NCBI GenBank assembly: GCA_014380255.1
Contig: JACMKG010000155.1
Coordinates: forward strand, 1-8,451
Length of the DNA: 8,451 nucleotides
From: Prolixibacteraceae bacterium
Lineage (GTDB): Bacteria; Bacteroidota; Bacteroidia; Bacteroidales; Prolixibacteraceae
Reading direction: 5' to 3'
Part shown: positions 1-4,159 of the stretch, piece after piece
Layout: each line of letters opens with the position of its first letter
How positions within the stretch are numbered: the stretch's first letter is position 1
Notes under the pieces: model-generated
Seen by the model: only the letters and a program-made list of their open reading frames with translations
What the model was told of the DNA's origin: nothing
Database searches by the model: none
Made by a program: the position numbers and the translations under genes

Positions 1-594
1 CGGTTCTTTCGACAGGACCTCCAAGGAAAGTGTGACTCACTGGTTTACTGGTCAAAAGATTCAACCATTCAGTTATTTACCGAGCCGGTCATATGGTCCG
101 GAAACCACCAGATAACGGCTGATTATATTGAAATGATCAACCGTTCCACAGATCCGGATGAAGTACGAATGAAAGAAAACGCTTTTATCATTTCAATGGA
201 AGCCGACAGCCTACGTTTCAACCAGATCAAGGGTCGTAATATGATTGGTTTTGTACGTAAAAATGAGCTCTATAAAGTGGATGTGAATGGCAATGGCCAG
301 TCTAATTACTATGTGCCCGACAAGAAAGGCATTATAGGCCTAAATAAGGCTGAAAGCAGCAACATTACCATTTACCTGAATAAAGGGAAGGTTGCAAAGA
401 TTGTGCTTATTAAATCGCCCGATGGAGAGCTAAAACCGATGGCTGAACTTGAAGGTGGGGATAAACTCCTGCCTGGCTTTAACTGGCAACAGGAAATAAG
501 ACCCAAATCAAAAGAAGATATCTTTCGCAAAAAACAAGTTGTAACTCCTGTGGAGAAAAAGCCGGAAAACGAAATTATTAAAGCGGAGAAATAG
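1..594 (+). CDS. OstA-like/LptA-type LPS transport protein, C-terminal part (5' end outside window)
   Basis: The reading frame is open from base 1, so this is the last 197 residues of a longer protein that starts upstream. It resembles the OstA-like (LptA/OstA_N) proteins of Bacteroidota, periplasmic beta-jellyroll proteins that carry lipopolysaccharide between inner and outer membrane. Visible hallmarks, numbered in the fragment, are RFFRQDLQGKCDSLVY at the start, NAFIIS and RFNQIKGRNMIGF near 60-84, the ELYKVDVNGNGQSNYYV strand near 89-105, NKAESSNITIYL near 115-126, and the terminal FNWQQEIRPKSKEDIF near 161-175. The alternating hydrophobic strands fit a stacked beta-sheet bridge. The last 22 residues are a charged, probably disordered Lys/Glu tail. 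The family match comes from recognised motifs, not a search; the exact LPS role is inherited from the family. No terminator directly follows; the next strong one is 500 bases downstream. Confidence 0.85.
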   Translation, partial: RFFRQDLQGKCDSLVYWSKDSTIQLFTEPVIWSGNHQITADYIEMINRSTDPDEVRMKENAFIISMEADSLRFNQIKGRNMIGFVRKNELYKVDVNGNGQSNYYVPDKKGIIGLNKAESSNITIYLNKGKVAKIVLIKSPDGELKPMAELEGGDKLLPGFNWQQEIRPKSKEDIFRKKQVVTPVEKKPENEIIKAEK

Positions 595-610
595 GCACCA
601 CGAATTCCCT

Positions 611-696
611 AAAGAATTGAAGGACTGATGGACTGATGGGCTGAAGGATTGCTGCTCCTTTTTACTTTTGCGTTTTGCGTTTTGCCTTCTCCCTTG
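611..696 (+). repeat. Composite intergenic repeat module, copy A
   Basis: Five head-to-tail 8-nt units at 611-650 (AAAGAATT, GAAGGACT, GATGGACT, GATGGGCT, GAAGGATT) fit the consensus GAWGGRYT. They are followed by the core TCCTTTTTACTT (656-667) and then by three 7-nt units (TTTTGCG, TTTTGCG, TTTTGCC) at 666-686. The stretch from 653 to 671 is identical over 19 bases to 904-922 in copy B. It lies in the long gene-free gap after the OstA-like gene and has no plausible coding content. Confidence 0.75.
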
Positions 697-710
697 TGCA
701 CTTTCTGTGG

Positions 711-745
711 CCACGATGTATCGTAGCCTTACGGGCTCCTGCATG
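711..745. repeat. Two adjacent short hairpin-forming palindromes
   Basis: ACGAT-GT-ATCGT (713-724) is followed directly by AGCC-TTACG-GGCT (725-737). The stems are only 5 and 4 bp, so neither is stable alone. Their abutting arrangement and higher GC than the surroundings suggest a fragment of a dispersed palindromic repeat. No function can be assigned. Confidence 0.3.
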
Positions 746-845
746 TTATCGCATCAGTCCCTTTGGTTTATGATCTTGCTTTGATCAGCGCCCCCCTCGT
801 GCCCTCAACTCTTCCATTTCCTGATTTCTGATTTCTTCCTTTAGT

Positions 846-955
846 GAGACTGAAGGATTGAAGGGTTGATGGACTGTTTATCCGCTTCGGTGGAAAGGGT
901 TGATGCTCCTTTTTACTTTTGCCTTTTGCCTTTTTTTACCTTTTGCCTTGTCCCT
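846..955 (+). repeat. Composite intergenic repeat module, copy B
   Basis: Same order as copy A. Three octamers, GAAGGATT, GAAGGGTT and GATGGACT, lie at 852-875. After a 30-base spacer comes the core TCCTTTTTACTT (907-918), then heptamers TTTTGCC at 917-923, 924-930 and 941-947. A separate heptamer pair, CTGATTT twice, sits just upstream at 821-834. The 19-base identity with copy A (904-922) and a 15-base inverted identity with copy C (922-936 versus 1303-1317) tie the three copies together. Confidence 0.75.
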
Positions 956-965
956 GATTCAGGGA
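951..965. repeat. 15-bp palindrome TCCCTGA-T-TCAGGGA
   Basis: A perfect 7-bp inverted repeat with a single central base sits at the 3' edge of repeat copy B. The one-base centre makes a hairpin unlikely, so it reads more like a dimeric protein-binding site or a repeat boundary. No gene start lies nearby; the closest possible transcription start is the candidate RNA near 1023. Confidence 0.35.
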
Positions 966-1009
966 ATAATAATCTTTGGAAGTATACTAAATCCATTCAT
1001 TTGAAGTTC

Positions 1010-1017
1010 TATATTTG
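1010..1017 (+). promoter_or_regulatory. Candidate -7 element TATATTTG for a small RNA
   Basis: TATATTTG matches the Bacteroidota -7 consensus TAnnTTTG exactly. No convincing TTG -33 element lies 17-21 bases upstream, so the call is weak. Transcription from here would begin near 1023 and meet the strong terminator at 1090-1123. Confidence 0.3.
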
Positions 1018-1018
1018 A

Positions 1019-1123
1019 TTGAATTTTAGTAATTCAAAAAAAGCTCTCGGTACAATCGAAATAATTAATCAATTTCCGATAAAGCCTTTCAAGGGCAGGT
1101 TTTCCTGCCCTTGTTTTATTTTT
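1019..1123 (+). ncRNA. Candidate intergenic small RNA ending in a perfect terminator
   Basis: The segment has no plausible ORF. It opens with a 7-bp AT-rich inverted repeat, TTGAATT-TTAGT-AATTCAA (1019-1037), and closes with a 10-bp GC-rich hairpin and T-tract (1090-1123). A TAnnTTTG match precedes it at 1010-1017. A transcript of about 100 nt would fit. The nearest upstream gene ends 500 bases away, beyond two repeat modules. The alternative is that this is simply a distal terminator for the OstA-like transcript. No known RNA family is recognised. Confidence 0.3.
1090..1123 (+). terminator. Strong intrinsic terminator
   Basis: The perfect 10-bp stem CAAGGGCAGG / CCTGCCCTTG (1090-1099 and 1104-1113) has a TTTT loop and is followed at once by TTTTATTTTT (1114-1123). 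The T-tract orientation is for + strand transcription. It ends either a small RNA or read-through from the OstA-like gene, and would insulate the AI-2E gene downstream. Confidence 0.85.
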
Positions 1124-1156
1124 AATAGAAGGATTGATTTTAAGACATAGAACACT

Positions 1157-1328
1157 AAGAAGAAAGAAGAAAGTCAAGAGATTTTAGACTGAAGTAAAAA
1201 GGAAGACAGGAGTTTCAATCCATCAGTCCATCTTTCCTTCACTCCAACAGTTCCACCAAAGGAAAAAAAAATCAAGGAACAAGAAATAAGGAATAAGGAA
1301 GTAAAAAAGGCAAAAGGAGAATCAATCC
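1157..1328 (-). repeat. Composite intergenic repeat module, copy C (inverted, expanded)
   Basis: On the minus strand one reads octamers GAAGGAAA, GATGGACT and GATGGATT (complement of about 1217-1240), then the core TCCTTTTTACTT (complement of 1192-1203), then an AAGAAGA heptamer pair seen on the + strand at 1157-1170. Upstream of the octamers on that strand are an AATAAGG heptamer pair (+ strand 1285-1298) and a complement of the copy B T-rich tract (1303-1317). GATGGACTGATG at 627-638 is matched exactly in inverse orientation at 1221-1232. Confidence 0.65.
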
Positions 1329-1542
1329 TATGCAGAAATTGCAATATTGGTATATACGGCTGCGCATTCAATGGATGGGCGTGCAAAGATATATCTATTG
1401 CCTAAAATTAATCTTTTTCAGGTAAAAAATACGTCCAACGGGTAAATCCATCCGGTTCATTTCACAGTGCATAGGGAAGCTATAATTATCCCTAAAAATT
1501 ATTTTATCTCAAAATCCATGGTCTACCAAATAATTCATGTAA

Positions 1543-1557
1543 ATTTATGTCATAAAT
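1543..1557. promoter_or_regulatory. Palindrome ATTTATG-T-CATAAAT upstream of the AI-2E gene
   Basis: A perfect 7-bp inverted repeat around a single base ends 25 bases before the ATG at 1583. It overlaps a TAAATTTA sequence (1540-1547) that matches the TAnnTTTG -7 consensus except at its last base. Its size and position would suit an operator for a dimeric repressor. In this AT-rich DNA a chance palindrome is possible. Confidence 0.35.
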
Positions 1558-1582
1558 AATTGCTTAAAAACATCGTAGTACT

Positions 1583-2695
1583 ATGAACATTTCTGAACAG
1601 CCGTTATATTTTCGTGTAACGATCCAGCTATTACTGATTGGCTTGATTATCGCATTTATGGTTCTGGCTAAAAACATATTAATACCCTTTACCATAGCCA
1701 TCGTTTTCACCTTTTTACTACTGCCCATATCCGATAAGCTGCACCAGTGGAAGGTTCCAAGGGCGTTATCGATCATAATAAGTATTGTTATTGCTTTAGC
1801 AGTACTTACAGGCCTTATATACTTTTTTTACTCTCAGGTGTTAAGTTTTGCAAACGACTGGCCCGAGCTTGAAATGGCCTTTTTGGAAAAGTGGACAAAT
1901 ATTCAGCAATTTATAAGCGAGACCTTCCATGTGAGCCGTCATGAGCAGCAGGTGTGGTTAAAAAGCAAGATTGAAGAGAGCGCCAATACGGGAGGAGTGC
2001 TTGTTTTGGGTTTTTTCTCGGCAACAACCTCTTTCCTGGCCAGCTTTGCCTTGATACCCATATACATATTCTTTCTAAGCTGGTACAAGGAGAAATTCAA
2101 GGAATTTATACGCCTTATTACTCCGGAAGATAAGCATGAACAATCATTGGAAGTGGCCAAAAAGGTCTCCTTGGTTTCTCAAAAATACCTGGTTGGCATT
2201 TTCCTGGATGTAGTCATCCTTTCCGTGTTGAACTCCACCGGGTTCATGATCCTTGGCCTGCAGCATGCTATCTTGTTTGGGGTACTGGCCTCCATCCTTA
2301 ATATCATCCCTTATATCGGGGTTTTAATTGGTAGTATATTACCTATTATAATGGCATTGCTCACCAAAGATTCCATGAGTTACGCTCTTGGGGTGCTTAG
2401 TATTTGTCTGTTTGTTCAATTCCTCGACAATAACTTTATTACCCCTTATGTGGTGGGCAGCAGTGTGAGCATTAACCCACTGACTGCAACGCTCGTACTT
2501 GTTGGAAGCGCCCTTATATGGGGCATCCCGGGCATGGTGCTTTGCATGCCGCTTACCGGAATGGCCAAAGTTCTTTTTGATAACATCGAGACCATGAAGC
2601 CCTATGGTTATTTATTGGGTGAAGAAGTCAATTACCGGGAGCAGGAACACATTCAGGATAAGATAGTAAAACGAATGAAGCGTCATAGAAAATAA
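1583..2695 (+). CDS. AI-2E family transporter (PF01594-type membrane protein)
   Basis: This 370-residue polytopic inner-membrane protein has the usual length for the family. Hydrophobic segments lie near residues 12-50, 61-83, 138-168, 203-225, 228-260, 263-281 and 300-335, with a soluble stretch at about 85-135. Family motifs are NIIPYIG (240-246), DNNFITP (282-288), SINPL (296-300) and the terminal LVGSALIWGIPGMVLCMPL block (305-323). Characterised relatives include the autoinducer-2 exporter TqsA and Na+/H+ antiporters, so the family name does not fix the substrate; quorum signalling should not be assumed. The ATG at 1583 begins just before the first hydrophobic segment and has no Shine-Dalgarno sequence, which is normal in Bacteroidota. 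A basic tail (RMKRHRK) ends the protein. It precedes the YtxH operon by 233 bases and is probably transcribed separately. Confidence 0.9.
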   Translation: MNISEQPLYFRVTIQLLLIGLIIAFMVLAKNILIPFTIAIVFTFLLLPISDKLHQWKVPRALSIIISIVIALAVLTGLIYFFYSQVLSFANDWPELEMAFLEKWTNIQQFISETFHVSRHEQQVWLKSKIEESANTGGVLVLGFFSATTSFLASFALIPIYIFFLSWYKEKFKEFIRLITPEDKHEQSLEVAKKVSLVSQKYLVGIFLDVVILSVLNSTGFMILGLQHAILFGVLASILNIIPYIGVLIGSILPIIMALLTKDSMSYALGVLSICLFVQFLDNNFITPYVVGSSVSINPLTATLVLVGSALIWGIPGMVLCMPLTGMAKVLFDNIETMKPYGYLLGEEVNYREQEHIQDKIVKRMKRHRK

Positions 2696-2772
2696 GCTCT
2701 CAGAAGGACAAAGTAAATACAGAACAATGGAACATTGGTATGAATGGTTGGATAACCCCTCTGTCGGCTGAT

Positions 2773-2807
2773 AAAACCATGGAGAGAAAAAGTTATTCAA
2801 TGGTTTT
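2773..2807. repeat. 8-bp inverted repeat AAAACCAT / ATGGTTTT
   Basis: The arms at 2773-2780 and 2800-2807 enclose a 19-base loop, about 80 bases after the AI-2E stop codon. The 3' arm ends in TTTT but no T-tract follows, so as a terminator it is poor. Confidence 0.25.
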
Positions 2808-2826
2808 GGAATCCATCGCCTATTTC

Positions 2827-2857
2827 TTGGTTATTTTGCAATATTTTGTTATATTGC
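2827..2857 (+). promoter_or_regulatory. Candidate promoter with overlapping 9-bp inverted repeat, upstream of the YtxH operon
   Basis: TTGG (2827-2830) is followed after 19 bases by TATATTGC (2850-2857), a partial match to a Bacteroidota -33/-7 pair. A perfect inverted repeat, TTGCAATAT at 2836-2844 and ATATTGCAA at 2851-2859 with a 6-base centre, covers the spacer and the -7 element. A protein bound there would block the promoter, so this could be an operator. The start would fall near 2864. An alternative -7, TTATTTTG at 2831-2838, cannot be excluded. Confidence 0.35.
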
Positions 2858-2866
2858 AATACTTCA

Positions 2867-2888
2867 AAGGACATAAAAAGCTGTCCTT
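2867..2888 (+). promoter_or_regulatory. Hairpin in the 5' leader of the YtxH operon
   Basis: AAGGACA (2867-2873) pairs with TGTCCTT (2882-2888) across an 8-base loop. It lies at the predicted 5' end of the operon mRNA, 40 bases before the YtxH ATG, and has no T-tract. It may stabilise the transcript's 5' end. Confidence 0.35.
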
Positions 2889-2928
2889 CGTTGCAACAAA
2901 AGTCATAAACAATTAAAAAATTAGAATT

Positions 2929-3195
2929 ATGAGTGCAGGAAAAATGTTATTGGGGATCATGGCAGGCGCCGCCGCCGGAGCAGCCCTTGGAATTCTGTTT
3001 GCACCTGATAAGGGAACAGAAACACGCAGAAAAATTGCCGAAAAGAGTGATGATTATGCCAATGAGATGAAGAACAAATTCAATGGCATGATGGACACCT
3101 TGTCAAAGAAGATGGAAGATGTTCAGAACAAGGCAAACGATATGGCCAACAAAGCTAAGTCGAATGTTGAAGATATGAAAACATCACACAATTAA
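2929..3195 (+). CDS. YtxH domain-containing protein
   Basis: This 88-residue small membrane-anchored protein has the classic YtxH (PF12732) plan. A short N-terminal hydrophobic, Gly/Ala-rich segment (residues 5-25, with GIMAGAAAGAALGILFAP) runs into the signature LFAPDKGTETRRKI (residues 23-36). A charged amphipathic or coiled-coil tail rich in Lys, Glu, Asp, Met and Asn follows to the end. Members are commonly linked to general stress or stationary phase; the Bacillus founder is a general-stress protein. The biochemical role is unknown. It is the first gene of a three-gene + strand run, 31 bases before the Holin-X-like gene. The plan also resembles ElaB/YqjD proteins, which anchor ribosomes to the membrane in stationary phase, but homology to those is not claimed. 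Confidence 0.88.
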   Translation: MSAGKMLLGIMAGAAAGAALGILFAPDKGTETRRKIAEKSDDYANEMKNKFNGMMDTLSKKMEDVQNKANDMANKAKSNVEDMKTSHN

Positions 3196-3226
3196 TCTGA
3201 TCTATTCCACATACGAGAAGGTAATC

Positions 3227-3568
3227 ATGGAGTATCAGGAGAATTTAATTGAATCCCTTATTGAAAAAGGAGAGCAATACGGTAAAACAACACTGGAACT
3301 GATTAAATTAAAGACAGTCGACAAATCAGCCGATGTAGTTTCTACTATGGTATCATGGGTGATAGTTATTGTTTTAACCGTATTGTTCTTTCTTATCTTC
3401 AACATCGGATTAGCCTTGTGGATAGGAGAACTACTGGGCAAATCGTATTATGGATTTTTTGCTGTTGCCGGATTCTATGCACTTTTAGCGCTGATCTTTG
3501 GTATATACAGGGAGCAATTCATCAAAAAGCCAGTCAATAATTCTATTGTCACACAAGTACTGAAATAA
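3227..3568 (+). CDS. Phage holin family / Holin-X (YqjE-like) membrane protein
   Basis: This 113-residue protein starts with a charged amphipathic helix (residues 1-30, EYQENLIESLIEKGEQYGKTTLELIKLK). Two transmembrane helices follow at about 40-66 and 73-94, separated by the short loop GELLGKSYYG, and the cytoplasmic tail is basic. This matches small proteins often annotated as phage holin family or putative Holin-X (PF07332), the family of E. coli YqjE. There is no lysis gene or phage gene nearby, so a lytic role is unlikely. An AGAAGG stretch (3216-3221) lies 5 bases before the ATG, an unusually good Shine-Dalgarno match for this phylum. It sits between the YtxH gene and a third small gene 5 bases downstream, which indicates an operon. 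Confidence 0.8.
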   Translation: MEYQENLIESLIEKGEQYGKTTLELIKLKTVDKSADVVSTMVSWVIVIVLTVLFFLIFNIGLALWIGELLGKSYYGFFAVAGFYALLALIFGIYREQFIKKPVNNSIVTQVLK

Positions 3569-3573
3569 TTATC

Positions 3574-3972
3574 ATGAGTAAACAAAGTGCAGTTGATTCA
3601 CTCAAGGAATCAATCAGGTTGCTTGAATTAAGGCAAGCCGAAGATGGCAGATTACTGAAAGAACAATTTCGAATCACCTATGAAAGTTTAAAACCTGTTA
3701 ACCTCATTAAGAGTTCCATCCTTGAACTGACCAGTTCAACGGAAGTAAAGAATAACCTGTTTGAATCTCTTCTGGCAGTCATTTCAGGATATCTTTCCAA
3801 GAATATCATAACTTCCAAGAGCAATATCTTTATGAAGATCTTCAGGATATTCGCTCATTTTGGAATAAGTAATTTAATCATAAGCAATGCTGAATCTATC
3901 CGCATTTACTTATCCAACCTGTTATCAAGCTTTCTTGCTCCAAAAGAAGAAGTTCCTGAAACAGAAGTTTAA
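3574..3972 (+). CDS. Unrecognised 132-aa protein, third gene of the YtxH operon
   Basis: I do not recognise a named domain. The N-terminal 40 residues are charged and helical (SLKESIRLLELRQAEDGRLLKEQF), the middle carries KPVNLIKSSILELTSS, and residues 62-120 are rich in Ile, Leu, Phe and Ser, suggesting amphipathic helices or a weak membrane-associated hairpin. The tail PKEEVPETEV is acidic. The start codon lies 5 bases after the Holin-X-like stop, so translation is probably coupled. Position and size recall yqjK, which follows yqjE in enterobacteria, but I see no clear sequence likeness. A membrane-surface partner of the two upstream proteins is a reasonable inference. The stable operon context argues that it is a real gene. 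Confidence 0.75.
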   Translation: MSKQSAVDSLKESIRLLELRQAEDGRLLKEQFRITYESLKPVNLIKSSILELTSSTEVKNNLFESLLAVISGYLSKNIITSKSNIFMKIFRIFAHFGISNLIISNAESIRIYLSNLLSSFLAPKEEVPETEV

Positions 3973-3996
3973 ACAGGAAATCAGAATACAGTCATT

Positions 3997-4045
3997 GGTG
4001 AGAATGGGATTTATCTGAAATAGCTGTTCTCACCCGCTCTTTTCT
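3997..4045 (+). terminator. Probable terminator of the YtxH operon
   Basis: GGTGAGAA (3997-4004) pairs with TTCTCACC (4027-4034). The inner bases can extend the stem through wobble pairs, and the T-rich CTCTTTTCT follows. The loop is long (22 bases) and the T-tract is interrupted, so this is weaker than the hairpin at 1090-1123. It starts 25 bases after the third gene of the operon. Confidence 0.5.
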
Positions 4046-4132
4046 AAAAGCCATTCATCGCCTAATTCTACGATTCATCAGGCCATATCTACAGTCCGGT
4101 TATTTCTATTTTTTCCCTACTCCACCCTACCG

Positions 4133-4141
4133 TTACTTTGG
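4133..4141 (+). promoter_or_regulatory. Candidate -7 element of the TonB receptor gene
   Basis: TTACTTTG (4133-4140) matches TAnnTTTG at all but the second base and is followed by an A-rich stretch. Transcription would start close to the GTG at 4160, giving a very short leader. No TTG is visible at the -33 position. Confidence 0.35.
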
Positions 4142-4159
4142 AGAAAAAAACAAATAGCC

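Noticed and set aside
508..744. Minus-strand open frame of 78 codons overlapping the OstA-like gene end and repeat copy A
   Set aside because: It is antisense to a real gene and runs through the repeat arrays. The product is low-complexity with no domain, and no start context supports it.
611..1328. CRISPR array or insertion-sequence remnant as the explanation of the repeats
   Set aside because: Units of 7-8 nt without unique spacers do not fit CRISPR, and no transposase fragment or terminal inverted repeats with target duplications are seen.
1174..1386. Minus-strand open frame of 70 codons in the gene-free gap
   Set aside because: Nearly all of it is translated repeat module C, giving Phe/Leu/Ser-rich sequence. 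The hydrophobicity comes from the T-rich tracts and does not indicate a membrane protein.
1472..1494. Inverted repeat TAGGGA / TCCCTA upstream of the AI-2E gene
   Set aside because: Only 6 bp with an 11-base AT loop, no T-tract on either strand and no clear relation to a promoter; likely chance.
1583..2695. Quorum-sensing locus suggested by the AI-2E name
   Set aside because: The family includes ion antiporters and exporters with different substrates, and no luxS, lsr or other AI-2 gene is in the window.
3227..3568. Phage lysis cassette suggested by the holin family name
   Set aside because: No endolysin, spanin or other phage gene is present. Operon partners and layout fit a chromosomal stress cluster better.
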